Shown here piece by piece: positions 15,932 to 24,613 of a stretch of 64,000 nt of DNA. A program made the position numbers and the translations under genes. The stretch is from contig JAFWSH010000023.1 of assembly GCA_017519405.1 (NCBI GenBank), positions 1 through 64,000 on the forward strand. Direction: 5' to 3'. This DNA is from Clostridia bacterium (GTDB lineage: Bacteria; Bacillota; Clostridia; Christensenellales; Aristaeellaceae). Positions within the stretch are counted from its first letter, which is position 1, and every line of letters begins with the position of its first letter. The notes beneath the pieces are model-generated. The model saw only the letters and a program-made list of their open reading frames with translations, had not been told where the DNA came from and searched no databases.

Positions 15932-15950
15932 CGGAAAGGGGGAGAGGAAC

Positions 15951-16493
15951 ATGGACATCGGCGGGAAGCTCCGGCAGCTGAGGCTGCAGCGGGGGCTGAC
16001 CCAGGAGGAGATGGCGGACCGGTGCGAGCTGAGCAAGGGCTTCATCTCCCAGGTGGAGCGGAACCAGGCCTCCCCCTCCATCGCCACCCTGACGGACATG
16101 CTGGAGTGCCTGGGGGTGAGCCTGGCGGCCTTCTTCTCGGACAAGAACGGGGAGAAGACGGTCTTCGCCCCCCAGGACATGTTTGTGAAGGAGGACGGCG
16201 AAACCCTGCGGGGCCGGGTGACCTGGCTGGTGCCCTCCGCCCAGAAGAACGCCATGGAGCCCATCCTGGTGGAGCTGGGGCCCGGGGGGGAGAGCGAGGA
16301 GCTGCCCCCCAGCGAGGGGGAGGAGTTCGGCTATGTGCTCGCGGGGAGCGTGTGGCTGGTCACCGGGGGCAAGAAAACCCGGGTGCGCACCGGGAGCGCC
16401 TTCTGCATCCACCCCATGGAGCCCCACCGGCTGGTGAACGCCGGGAAGAGCCGGGCCCGGGTGCTGTGGATCTCCACACCCCCCAGTTTCTGA
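15951..16493 (+). CDS. XRE-cupin transcriptional regulator of polyamine transport (PuuR-like)
   Basis: 180 residues. Residues 1-65 are an XRE helix-turn-helix ([37 protein letters not shown]). Residues about 110-178 are a cupin barrel ([41 protein letters not shown]) which in relatives senses polyamines or metabolites. It is the first gene of the operon with potABCD, and two palindromes lie between its promoter and its start. Autoregulated repression released by polyamines is the likely control scheme. AAAGGGGGAGAGG precedes the ATG. Confidence 0.85.
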   Translation: MDIGGKLRQLRLQRGLTQEEMADRCELSKGFISQVERNQASPSIATLTDMLECLGVSLAAFFSDKNGEKTVFAPQDMFVKEDGETLRGRVTWLVPSAQKNAMEPILVELGPGGESEELPPSEGEEFGYVLAGSVWLVTGGKKTRVRTGSAFCIHPMEPHRLVNAGKSRARVLWISTPPSF

Positions 16494-16510
16494 GACGGAG
16501 GAGAAGCAAA

Positions 16511-17584
16511 ATGGTAGAGAACGAGCACCTGATCGACCTGATCGGCATCGGCAAGGACTACGACGGGGTGACGGTCCTGGACAACATCGACCTGTACATC
16601 CGGCGCAAGGAGTTCGTGACCCTGCTGGGCCCCTCGGGCTGCGGCAAGACCACCACGCTGCGGATCATCGGCGGCTTTGAGCACCCGGACCGGGGCCAGC
16701 TGCTCTTCGAGGGCCGGGACATCGCCGCCCTGCCCCCCTACAAGCGCCGGGTGAACACGGTCTTCCAGAAATACGCCCTCTTCCCCCACCTGAACGTCCA
16801 CGACAACATCGCCTTCGGCCTGAAGATCAAGAAGATGAGCCGGGGGGAGATCGACCGCCGGGTGGACTACATGCTGGACCTGGTGAACCTGGAGGGCTAC
16901 GGCAGCCGGCGGGTGGACGCCCTCTCCGGCGGCCAGCAGCAGCGCATCGCCATCGCCCGCTCCCTGGTGAACGAGCCGGAGGTCCTGCTCCTGGACGAGC
17001 CCCTGGGCGCCCTGGACCTGAAGCTGCGCAAGGAGATGCAGCTGGAGCTCAAGCGCATGCAGCAGCGCCTGGGCATCACCTTCCTCTACGTCACCCACGA
17101 CCAGGAGGAGGCCCTCACCATGTCCGACACCATCGTGGTGATGCGGGACGGCCGGATCCTCCAGATCGGGAACCCCAAGCACATCTACGACGAGCCGGCC
17201 AACGCCTTCGTGGCGGACTTCATCGGGGAGAGCAACATCCTCCACGGCACCATGGTGGAGGACGAGGTGGTGCGCTTCGCGGGGCACACCTTCCCCTGCG
17301 TGGACTTCGGCTTCGGGGAGGACGCCCCGGTGGACGTGGTGGTCCGGCCGGAGGACATCGTGCTGGTGGGGGAGGACGTGGGCCAGATCACCGGCGTGAT
17401 CCAGTCCGTCCTGTTCAAGGGCGTGCACTATGAGATGATGATCGACACCGGGGAGTTCACCTTCAAGGTGCACTCCACCACCATGCAGCCCCAGGGCAGC
17501 CGGGTGGGCCTGTCCATCGTCCCCTTCAACATCCACATCATGAAGCCCATGGCGGAGGAGGGGAAGGCGGATGTCGAGGTTTGA
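16511..17584 (+). CDS. potA: Spermidine/putrescine ABC transporter ATP-binding protein PotA
   Basis: 357 residues from ATG 16511 with GGAGGAG upstream. Walker A is GPSGCGKTT (40-48), followed by Q-loop FQKYALFPH, signature LSGGQQQR, Walker [12 protein letters not shown] and switch [14 protein letters not shown]-type C-terminal domain (about 280-350) is present, as in PotA. It powers uptake through PotB and PotC. Its end overlaps potB by 14 bases. Confidence 0.95.
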   Translation: MVENEHLIDLIGIGKDYDGVTVLDNIDLYIRRKEFVTLLGPSGCGKTTTLRIIGGFEHPDRGQLLFEGRDIAALPPYKRRVNTVFQKYALFPHLNVHDNIAFGLKIKKMSRGEIDRRVDYMLDLVNLEGYGSRRVDALSGGQQQRIAIARSLVNEPEVLLLDEPLGALDLKLRKEMQLELKRMQQRLGITFLYVTHDQEEALTMSDTIVVMRDGRILQIGNPKHIYDEPANAFVADFIGESNILHGTMVEDEVVRFAGHTFPCVDFGFGEDAPVDVVVRPEDIVLVGEDVGQITGVIQSVLFKGVHYEMMIDTGEFTFKVHSTTMQPQGSRVGLSIVPFNIHIMKPMAEEGKADVEV

Positions 17585-18557
17585 TGTCTCCCTGCCCTGG
17601 TGGGCCTGGGTGCTCATGGGCCTGGGCCTGGCGGCCTTCGTGGCCATGGTGGCGGTCTCCATCCTGCGCAACCGCGGCATGAAGCGCTCCCTCTTCGCCT
17701 CCCCCTACGCCCTGTGGATGATCCTCTTCACCATCGTGCCCCTGGTGATCATTGTCTACTACGCCCTGACGGACAGCAGCGGAAACTTCACCTGGGACAA
17801 CCTGCGGAATTTCTGGGACTCCAACTATATCCGGCGGATGAGCGCCACCTCCGACGCGGCCCGGGCGCGCTACGCGGTGCGGGGCATGAGCAACATGGAC
17901 CCGCTGATCTACTCCCTGTGGATGGCCTTCCTGTGCACGGTGATCTGCCTGGTGCTGGCCTACCCCACGGCCCTGTTTATGGCGGACCGGAAGATGAAGC
18001 GGGCCTCCAGCCTGGTGATCCTCTTTGTGGTGCCCATGTGGATGAACATCACCCTGCGCACCTACGCCATGCGGATCCTCCTGGTGGACGACGGGCCGCT
18101 GATCACCTTCCTGCGCCTGGTGGGCTTCAAGGACGCCCAGCTGATGGACACCCCCGCCGCCGTGCTCATCGGCATGGTCTACAACTTCCTTCCCTTCATG
18201 ATCTTCCCCATCTACACGGTGCTGTCCAAGATGGACCCGGCCCTGCAGGAGGCGGCCAGCGACCTGGGGGCCAACCCGGGCCGGAGCCTCATCAAGGTTA
18301 CCATGCCCCTGTCCATCCCCGGGGTGGTCTCCGGCATCACCATGGTCTTCATGCCCGCGGTGACCACCTTCACCCTGAACGTGATGCTGGGCGGCTCCAA
18401 GCGCCTGATGCTGGGCAACCTCATCGAGCAGACCTTCACCAAACAGAGCAACTGGAACATGGGCAGCGCCATGTCTCTGGTGATGATGGTGCTGATCCTC
18501 ATCAGCCTCACCATCCTGCGCAAGGCGGATCCCAACAATGAGGGAGGTGGCCTGTGA
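17571..18557 (+). CDS. potB: Spermidine/putrescine ABC transporter permease PotB
   Basis: 328 residues and six to seven membrane spans. The binding-protein-dependent transport signature [26 protein letters not shown] (about residues 223-248) docks with PotA. An extra N-terminal span ([20 protein letters not shown]) precedes the usual start, and a soluble loop (SDSSGN ... RYAVRGMSN) lies outside. It overlaps both potA and potC, indicating translational coupling. Confidence 0.93.
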   Translation: MSRFDVSLPWWAWVLMGLGLAAFVAMVAVSILRNRGMKRSLFASPYALWMILFTIVPLVIIVYYALTDSSGNFTWDNLRNFWDSNYIRRMSATSDAARARYAVRGMSNMDPLIYSLWMAFLCTVICLVLAYPTALFMADRKMKRASSLVILFVVPMWMNITLRTYAMRILLVDDGPLITFLRLVGFKDAQLMDTPAAVLIGMVYNFLPFMIFPIYTVLSKMDPALQEAASDLGANPGRSLIKVTMPLSIPGVVSGITMVFMPAVTTFTLNVMLGGSKRLMLGNLIEQTFTKQSNWNMGSAMSLVMMVLILISLTILRKADPNNEGGGL

Positions 18558-19345
18558 TGAGCAAGACGTCCCGCTTCTTCAAGTGGATCTGGCTGGTGAT
18601 CATCCTGCTCTTCCTCTACCTGCCCATCCTGGTGATGATGGTCCAGTCCTTCAACAGCGGCAAGAGCATCTCCAGCTGGGACGGCTTCACCTTCCACTGG
18701 TATGAGGAGCTGTTCTCCGGGCGGAACAAGGACATCGTCTCCGCCCTGCAGGTGACCCTCTCCGTGGCCGTCATCGCCACGGTGGTCTCCACCGTCCTGG
18801 GCACCCTGGGCGCCATCGGCATCCACGGCATGAAGAAGCGCCCCCAGGCCATGATGATGACCCTCACCAACCTCCCCAACACCATGCCGGACATCGTCAC
18901 CGGCGTCTCCCTGATGCTGCTGTTCATCTTCATGGCCGGCGGCGAGAGCCGGGGCTATGTCACCATGCTCCTGGCCCACATCACCTTCGACACCCCCTAT
19001 GTGATCCTCTCGGTGCTGCCCAAGCTGAAGCAGATGAACAAGCACACCTACGAGGCCGCCCTGGACCTGGGGGCCACCCCCGGCTACGCCCTGCGCCACG
19101 TGATCATCCCCGAGTGCCGCCAGGGCATCGTCACCGGCGCCATGCTGGCCTTCACCCTCTCCATCGACGACTTCACCATCTCCTACTTCACCGCCGGCTC
19201 CAAGGTGCAGAACCTGTCCATGCTGATCTACTCCGCCGCCCGGCGGCACGTGGACGGCACCTTCTACGCCGTGTCCACCGCCATGTTCCTGGTGCTGCTG
19301 ATCCTGCTGCTGGTGGTGAACCGCAACACCGCCGAGGCGGACTGA
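18557..19345 (+). CDS. potC: Spermidine/putrescine ABC transporter permease PotC
   Basis: 262 residues with six membrane spans. The EAA-type loop EAALDLGATPGYALRHVIIPECRQGIV is present. A GTG at 18554 precedes the ATG at 18557; the ATG overlaps the potB stop (TGATG) and is preferred, with GGGAGG eight bases before it. It forms the channel together with PotB. Confidence 0.93.
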   Translation: MSKTSRFFKWIWLVIILLFLYLPILVMMVQSFNSGKSISSWDGFTFHWYEELFSGRNKDIVSALQVTLSVAVIATVVSTVLGTLGAIGIHGMKKRPQAMMMTLTNLPNTMPDIVTGVSLMLLFIFMAGGESRGYVTMLLAHITFDTPYVILSVLPKLKQMNKHTYEAALDLGATPGYALRHVIIPECRQGIVTGAMLAFTLSIDDFTISYFTAGSKVQNLSMLIYSAARRHVDGTFYAVSTAMFLVLLILLLVVNRNTAEAD

Positions 19346-19403
19346 CCCCCTCCCCAGTGCTCCCCGGGCAGGGCCCGATCAACCATATACGGAGGAATAA
19401 CAC

Positions 19404-20453
19404 ATGAAGAAGCTCGTCTCCCTCATCCTGTGCCTGCTGGTCCTGACCGCCTGTGTCTCCGCCTTCGCGGCCGATGACAATGTGGTCTACGTCTGCAACT
19501 ACTTCGACTACATCGACGAGTCCGTGCTGGAGCTGTTTGAGCAGGAAACCGGCATCCACGTGGAGTACATCAACCTGATGGACAACGAGGCCCTGCTCCA
19601 GGAGATGGAGATCAGCCCCGCCGCCTTCGACGTGATCGTGCCCTCCGACTACATGGTGGAGCGCCTCATCGCCCGGGACATGGTGGCGGAGCTGGACTGG
19701 GAGAAGCTGCCCAACGCCGCCCAGTACACCCTGGACTACCTCAAAAATCCCGCCTACGACCCCGAGGGCAAGTTCTCCGTGCCCTACATGTGGGGCACCC
19801 TGGGCATCCTCTACAACACCAAAATGGTGGAGGGGACCGTGGACAGCTGGGCGGACCTGTGGGACGAGAAGTACGCCAACAACGTCATCATGATGGACTC
19901 CCTGCGGGACGCCATGGGCATCGGCCTGAAGGTGCTGGGCTACTCCATGAGCTCCACCAACGAGGAGGAGCTCTTCGCCGCCACCGACAAGCTGGTGGAG
20001 CAGAAGCAGAAGGGCATCGTCCGGGCCTATCAGCTGGACGAGACCAAGGACCGGATGGTGGGCGGCGAGGCGGCCCTGGCGGTGGTGTACTCCGGCGACG
20101 CCTGGTTCGCCATCGACGAGAACCCGGACCTGGCCTATGTGGTGCCCAAGGAGGGCAGCAACATCTGGGTGGACAACATGATGGTGCCCAAGCAGGCCCC
20201 CCACTATGACAACGCCCTGGCCTTCATCGACTTCATGTGCCGGCCGGAGATCGCCCGGATGAACTGCGAGAAGATCGGCTATTCCTCCCCCAACAGCGGC
20301 GCCATCGCCGGGATGGGCGAGGAGTACGCGGCCAACCGGGTCCAGAACCCCGACGACGAGACCGTGGCCCGCTGCGAGATCTACCACGACATCCCCGCCG
20401 AGGTCCTGAAGGACTACAACGACCTCTACAACGAGGTGCTCAACGCCCATTGA
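19404..20453 (+). CDS. potD: Spermidine/putrescine-binding lipoprotein PotD
   Basis: 349 residues. The signal peptide MKKLVSLILCLLVLTACVSAFA contains lipobox LTAC, so the protein is probably tethered to the membrane. The mature part begins with NVVYVCNYFDYIDESVLELFEQETGI, typical of PotD/PotF. The segments FDVIVPSDYMVERLI, PYMWGTLGILYNT and GEAALAVVYSGDA contain the acidic and aromatic residues that bind polyamine. It follows potC by 58 bases with GGAGG upstream. Confidence 0.93.
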   Translation: MKKLVSLILCLLVLTACVSAFAADDNVVYVCNYFDYIDESVLELFEQETGIHVEYINLMDNEALLQEMEISPAAFDVIVPSDYMVERLIARDMVAELDWEKLPNAAQYTLDYLKNPAYDPEGKFSVPYMWGTLGILYNTKMVEGTVDSWADLWDEKYANNVIMMDSLRDAMGIGLKVLGYSMSSTNEEELFAATDKLVEQKQKGIVRAYQLDETKDRMVGGEAALAVVYSGDAWFAIDENPDLAYVVPKEGSNIWVDNMMVPKQAPHYDNALAFIDFMCRPEIARMNCEKIGYSSPNSGAIAGMGEEYAANRVQNPDDETVARCEIYHDIPAEVLKDYNDLYNEVLNAH

Positions 20454-20462
20454 TTGTGCAAG

Positions 20463-20492
20463 AACGGTCCGGGACTGCCCCGGGCCGTTTTT
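20463..20492 (+). terminator. Terminator of the potABCD operon
   Basis: AACGGTCCGGG and CCCCGGGCCGTT form a stem at 20463-20489 with a short loop, and TTT follows. Confidence 0.75.
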
Positions 20493-20522
20493 CCACGCTG
20501 GGGAAGGAAAAGGAGGAAAAAC

Positions 20523-21116
20523 ATGAAACGACTGACCGCCGTGATCCTGGCCGCCCTCTTCTGCCTGGCTGCCCTGGCCGCCGCCGGGGAGGAGGGCTTC
20601 GACGTCTCCGAACTCAAGCCGTACCAGGAGTTCTCCATGGCCGAGGACGGCACCTGGCGCCTCAGATCCTTCTCCCGGGACACCTCCCGGGAGGACTGCC
20701 GGCTGTTCTTCGGCATCCTGATGGAGGGAGAGGGCAATGCGCCCGGCCCGGCGTACCTCTACGCCGCCGTGATGAAGCCCGATGTGATGGAGCCGCTGGA
20801 ACGGCTCGTCTCCTTGGCCCTGGACGTGGACGGGGGAAGCGCGGCCCTCCGCTTCGACAGCCTGATGGACCTGGACAAGACCCGGGCCGGAGCCCTGGGG
20901 CCGGCCGACACGGCGCTGATCGCGGCCCTGGGCAGCGCAAACTGGGTGGAGATCACCATGACCGGGGAGAGCGGCACGACCTACACCATGAGCCTCCCCT
21001 GGGGGGACAGAACCATCTTTGCGGCCTACCTGCTGGCGGAACACCACGTGCTGGAGGCCGTGGACGGGGCCGGGTATGCGGAGCTGCTGGCGCAGTACGG
21101 CCCCGCGGCGGAGTAA
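20523..21116 (+). CDS. Secreted protein of unknown function
   Basis: 197 residues. The start at 20523 follows AAGGAGGAAAAAC. A signal peptide (MKRLTAVILAALFCLAALAAAGEE) is clear. The mature part alternates short beta strands and helices (AYLYAAVMKPDVMEPLERLVSLALDVDGG ... WVEITMTGESGTTYTMSLPWG) and has no recognised domain. It lies alone between the pot terminator and a strong promoter. The gene could be a cell-surface or periplasm-equivalent protein particular to this lineage. Confidence 0.65.
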   Translation: MKRLTAVILAALFCLAALAAAGEEGFDVSELKPYQEFSMAEDGTWRLRSFSRDTSREDCRLFFGILMEGEGNAPGPAYLYAAVMKPDVMEPLERLVSLALDVDGGSAALRFDSLMDLDKTRAGALGPADTALIAALGSANWVEITMTGESGTTYTMSLPWGDRTIFAAYLLAEHHVLEAVDGAGYAELLAQYGPAAE

Positions 21117-21153
21117 CCCCTGCCCGCCGCCCCTTGTCCCGCTGCCCTCTTCC

Positions 21154-21182
21154 TTGACATCGTAACAATTCTGTCATATAAT
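21154..21182 (+). promoter_or_regulatory. Consensus sigma-A promoter of the serine hydrolase gene
   Basis: TTGACA (21154-21159), exactly 17 bp, TATAAT (21177-21182). Both hexamers are perfect, predicting strong constitutive transcription. Confidence 0.85.
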
Positions 21183-21229
21183 GGTCACGAATTCGCAACG
21201 AATGTTTTTTCATGGTGGAGGGACAGCCG

Positions 21230-23164
21230 ATGATGAGACGGATGCTCGCCCTGGTGCTGGTGCTGGCGTTGACGACGGCGCTGGTGGGCGCCCTGGCTCT
21301 GAGCCCGGGGACGCTGCGCCAGGGCTCCCGGGGGCCGGAGGTGACCCGGCTGCAGGAGGCCCTGCAGCAGCTGGGCTACTACCGCATGGCGGTGGACGGG
21401 GTCTACGGCAAGGGGACCATCGCCGCGGTGAAGGCCTTCCAGGCCCGGAGCGGCCTGAAGGCCGACGGCCTGGCGGGGGCCCGGACCCAGGAGGCCCTCT
21501 ACGCCACCGCGCCCGAAACCCCGGACCCCGGCCCATCGGCGGATCCGGCGCCTGTCGATCCCGCCTCGCCCGCAGAGCCCGCGGAATCTGCCCACGTCTA
21601 CCCCCCCCTGGGCATGGGCGCCCGGGGCAGCGGGGTGAGCGCCCTGCAGACCGCCCTCATGCGCCTGGGCCTGTACAGCATGAAGGTGGACGGGGCCTAC
21701 GGCAAGGGCACGGCGGCGGCGGTGCGCGCCTTCCAGCAGCGGGCGGGGCTGCCCGTCACCGGCACCGCGGACAGCGCCACCCAGGCGGCCCTCTACTCCG
21801 GGGAGACGGCCTCCCCTGATGCCTCTGCTCAGGTCCCCGCCCAGGCCGGACCTGCCCCCGCCTCCCTCCGCCAGGGCCTCAGCCACCCGGCGGTGGCGGA
21901 GATGAAGGCGAAGCTGCGCTACCTGGGGTACTACGCCGGCGGCCTCACCGACGATTTCGACGGGGAGACCCGGACCGCGGTGGTGGCCTTCCAGGCCCGC
22001 CACGGCCTCACCCGGGACGGCATCGCGGGGAGGAAGACCCTGGCCGCCCTGGACAGCGCCTGGGCCTCCGCCCGGGCCGCCGCGGGGGACCTCCCCGAGG
22101 AGGCGGCGGTGTGGCTGAACACCCTGGCGGTGCAGAGCGGCGCCGTCTGCGGCACCCTGGTGCTGGCGAAGGACGGGGTGCCCTTCCTCACCTGGTCCTT
22201 CGGCGGAGCCGGGGACACCACCTGCTTCCGCATCGCCTCCGTCACCAAGTGGGTCACCGCCATCGGCCTGATGACCCTCTGTGACCAGGGAAAGCTGGAC
22301 CTGGACCGGGACATCAGCGACTACCTGCCCTTCACCGTGCGCAATCCGGCCTGGCCGGACACCCCCATCACCGCCCGGATGCTCCTGAGTCACACCTCCT
22401 CCCTCTCCCCCGACGCCCAGAACTACCACCCCGTCTGGACCCGGATCGGCCAGGGGGGCTACGACCCCCTCTTCAACGAGGCGGCTCAGCCCGGCACCCT
22501 CTACGCCTACGCCGACTACAACGGCGCCCTCCTGGGCTGCCTCATGGAGGCCATCACCGGGGAGAGCGTCCAGCGCTACATGGACCGGACGGTCTTTCAG
22601 CCCCTGGGGCTGACGGCCTCCTATGAGCCGGGCCTCCTCCCCGCCGGCACCCCCGTGAAGGACCTGCTCACCCCCACCGGCGGCGTGGCCATCTCCGTCC
22701 GGAAGGAGGCCACCCGGGCCTACACCCTCACCCCGGACCCCGTCGGCAACAACGGCTACACCGTGGGCCGGCTCTACATCAGCACCCGCTCCCTCACCCG
22801 GCTGGCGGCCATGATGCTCGCCGGGGGCGAGCTGGACGGCGTGCGGATCCTCCGGGAGGACACCGTGGCCCTGATGGAGGCGGACCAGCCCGGCCTGGCC
22901 CGGAGCAAGTACGGCCTGGGCACGGTGCGCCACGACCAGTTCCCCCGGGGCACCTGGTACGGCCACCAGGGGCGCTACAGCGGCCTGACCTCCAACGTCT
23001 ACTATCAGCGGGAGACGGGGATCTCCCTGGCCCTGGTGATGGACGGCTACGACTATCAGCTGGAGGACAACATCGCGGTCCCGGCGGCCCTGCTGATGCA
23101 CAACATGGCCTGGCTGGAGGAGCTGCTGTCCGGGGAGGGGGTACCGGCGGTTCAAGTCCCTTGA
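21230..23164 (+). CDS. Secreted serine hydrolase (beta-lactamase/DD-peptidase fold) with three peptidoglycan-binding domains
   Basis: 644 residues. GGAGGG lies seven bases before ATG 21230; ATG 21212 is in frame but lacks a site. After the signal peptide come three PG_binding_1 domains (about 30-92, 127-190 and 213-275) joined by Pro/Ala linkers. Residues about 290-640 are a class C beta-lactamase-like domain with the SxxK motif SVTK (337-340) and a late HQG in place of KTG. The middle YxN motif appears as YAD (YAYADYNGALLG), a deviation at a catalytic position. The enzyme probably works on cell-wall peptides; true beta-lactamase action is less likely. Confidence 0.8.
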   Translation: MMRRMLALVLVLALTTALVGALALSPGTLRQGSRGPEVTRLQEALQQLGYYRMAVDGVYGKGTIAAVKAFQARSGLKADGLAGARTQEALYATAPETPDPGPSADPAPVDPASPAEPAESAHVYPPLGMGARGSGVSALQTALMRLGLYSMKVDGAYGKGTAAAVRAFQQRAGLPVTGTADSATQAALYSGETASPDASAQVPAQAGPAPASLRQGLSHPAVAEMKAKLRYLGYYAGGLTDDFDGETRTAVVAFQARHGLTRDGIAGRKTLAALDSAWASARAAAGDLPEEAAVWLNTLAVQSGAVCGTLVLAKDGVPFLTWSFGGAGDTTCFRIASVTKWVTAIGLMTLCDQGKLDLDRDISDYLPFTVRNPAWPDTPITARMLLSHTSSLSPDAQNYHPVWTRIGQGGYDPLFNEAAQPGTLYAYADYNGALLGCLMEAITGESVQRYMDRTVFQPLGLTASYEPGLLPAGTPVKDLLTPTGGVAISVRKEATRAYTLTPDPVGNNGYTVGRLYISTRSLTRLAAMMLAGGELDGVRILREDTVALMEADQPGLARSKYGLGTVRHDQFPRGTWYGHQGRYSGLTSNVYYQRETGISLALVMDGYDYQLEDNIAVPAALLMHNMAWLEELLSGEGVPAVQVP

Positions 23165-23200
23165 CGGCGCCCGGGGCCGGTGCTGCACTGGTTCTGCAAA

Positions 23201-23223
23201 GAAAAAAAGCCCGCACCGGCGGG
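23201..23223 (-). terminator. Minus-strand terminator-like hairpin
   Basis: On the minus strand CCCGC-CGGT-GCGGG is followed by CTTTTTTTC (seven T). The only minus-strand gene upstream ends at 23661, so its transcript could run antisense through the DUF1292 gene before stopping here. Confidence 0.45.
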
Positions 23224-23239
23224 AGAAAGGCGGCAGACC

Positions 23240-23602
23240 ATGAGCCGGCAGGAAGAGTCTTCCGGCATCGGCACCCTCTACGTATCCGGCCCGGAGGGCA
23301 AGCCGATCCCCTGTGACATTCTCTTCACCTTCAGCGGCGAGACGGGGAAGGACTACATCGTCTACACCGACAACACCCGGGACGAGCAGGGCAACGTGCG
23401 GGTCTACGCCGGCACCTATGACCCCCGGGCCCGGCGCGGCACCCTGGGGGAGATCACCACCGAGGAGGAGTGGTCCGTGGTCCGGCGGCTCCTGGACCGG
23501 CTCCAGGGCATGCTGCGGGAGGCCGCCGACGCCGGCATCGACCTTGACCAGGAGACCATCATCCGCCGGATCCAGGAGGAGTTCGGCGGCGACGATGAGT
23601 GA
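23240..23602 (+). CDS. DUF1292 family protein
   Basis: 120 residues. The core IPCDILFTFSGETGKDYIVYTDNTRDEQGNVRVYAGTYDP matches the DUF1292 pattern (LFTF, then DYIVYTD). A helical acidic C-terminus (EEEWSVVRRLLDRLQGM and on) follows. DUF1292 proteins are small cytoplasmic Firmicutes proteins, often beside yrrK/yrzL; the function is unknown. The start at 23240 has GGGAGAAAGGCGG upstream. A terminator follows directly. Confidence 0.75.
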   Translation: MSRQEESSGIGTLYVSGPEGKPIPCDILFTFSGETGKDYIVYTDNTRDEQGNVRVYAGTYDPRARRGTLGEITTEEEWSVVRRLLDRLQGMLREAADAGIDLDQETIIRRIQEEFGGDDE

Positions 23603-23616
23603 CCCGTCTTCTCATC

Positions 23617-23651
23617 ACCCCCGGCCTGAAAAGGCGCGGGGGTTTCTTTTT
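23617..23651 (+). terminator. Terminator after the DUF1292 gene
   Basis: ACCCCCGGCCT-GAAA-AGGCGCGGGGGT stem followed by TTCTTTTT. Confidence 0.7.
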
Positions 23652-23660
23652 GCCCGGACG

Positions 23661-24431
23661 TCAGTCCTTCCGGATCCGCACCACCCACACGCCGGCGGCC
23701 TCCCCGGTGTAGAAGCCGAAGCCGGGCTCGAAATGGAAGCCCGCCGGCGCCGCCAGCAGCTGCACATGGTAGTTCTGCACCGGGCCGTCGAAAAGCACGG
23801 TGCCCTCCCCGTCCGACGTCATCATGGTGCAGGCGGTGTCGGTGCAGATGTTGAGGAACACGCCGGCCACGGCGCTGCCCGCCTGGTCCCGGAGGTGGAA
23901 GGCGTAGGCACCGGGGGCCTCCTCCGGCGGGTCCGCGGGCTCCAGGGCGGCGGCGGGGTTCTCCGCCAGGAGGACCTCCCGGGCGGCGGCCTCGTCCCGG
24001 AAAAGCCAGAGCACGGCCTCCTCCGCCCCGTCCTCCCCGGCGCCGGCCAGGACCACCTCCGTACCCCGGGGATCCACGGCCGTCTCCACCCGGAAGACGC
24101 CCTCCGCAGGGTCGTAGTGGGCGGCCTCCCCCAGGGGCAGCCGGGTCTCCGGCTCCCCTGCGCCGAAGGTCAGCGCCGCCGGGTCATCGGTGAGGCCCGG
24201 CTCCAGCCGCAGGCGGGCGGTGTCCGCCCCCACGGCGCACACCATCCGGGCCGGCTCCGTCCCGGCCAGGACAAACCACCGGGCGTCATCGTTCTCCACC
24301 AGGATCCGCCGGACCGGGGCGGCCCGGTACACCGGGAACGCCTCCCCGGGGAGCCCGGCGCCGTCCTCCGCGATGGCCGTCACGGACAGCCCCAGCCAAA
24401 GCGCCAGCAAGGCGCAAAACAGTCTTTTCAT
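23661..24431 (-). CDS. Secreted protein with SpaA/Cna-B-like C-terminal domain
   Basis: 256 residues from ATG 24431, which has GGAAAGGAAG about 11 bases upstream. Signal peptide: MKRLFCALLALWLGLSVTAIA. The first part is a beta-rich domain of unknown type. The last 85 residues (GAYAFHLRDQAGSAVAGVFLNICTD ... FDGPVQNYHVQLLAAPAGFHF) look like a prealbumin-fold (SpaA/Cna-B) domain, including a TDGEGTVLF-like strand. Such domains form rods on cell surfaces. There is no LPXTG sorting signal, so it may be released. Confidence 0.65.
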   Translation of the reverse strand: MKRLFCALLALWLGLSVTAIAEDGAGLPGEAFPVYRAAPVRRILVENDDARWFVLAGTEPARMVCAVGADTARLRLEPGLTDDPAALTFGAGEPETRLPLGEAAHYDPAEGVFRVETAVDPRGTEVVLAGAGEDGAEEAVLWLFRDEAAAREVLLAENPAAALEPADPPEEAPGAYAFHLRDQAGSAVAGVFLNICTDTACTMMTSDGEGTVLFDGPVQNYHVQLLAAPAGFHFEPGFGFYTGEAAGVWVVRIRKD

Positions 24432-24464
24432 GCTCAAATCCGCTTCCTTTCCCTTGTGTGGGGC

Positions 24465-24493
24465 AGTATAGCAAATTCTGCGGTGCTTGTCCA
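24465..24493 (-). promoter_or_regulatory. Promoter of the SpaA-like protein gene
   Basis: Minus strand: TGGACA (24493-24488), 17-bp spacer, TATACT (24470-24465). Confidence 0.6.
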
Positions 24494-24515
24494 TTGTTTT
24501 CTTTCTGTCCGGCGA

Positions 24516-24544
24516 TTGAAAAGCGGCCGCGTTTATGGTATACA
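24516..24544 (+). promoter_or_regulatory. Promoter of the alpha-oxoamine synthase gene
   Basis: TTGAAA (24516-24521), 17-bp spacer, TATACA (24539-24544). It is back-to-back with the promoter on the other strand. Confidence 0.6.
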
Positions 24545-24613
24545 GTATTTGTGGCAGTATGCGGCTTCCCCAAAGCCCTTCAGCCGACGAACCGCGACGG
24601 GAGGACAGATCGC

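Noticed and set aside
20523-21116. Extension of this gene upstream to 20454
   Set aside because: The extra region is the potD terminator; AAGGAGG and the signal peptide mark 20523 as the start.
23148-23165. GGTTCAAGTCCC resembles a tRNA T-arm at the end of the serine hydrolase gene
   Set aside because: No acceptor, D-arm or anticodon stem can be built around it and it codes for the last residues of the protein.
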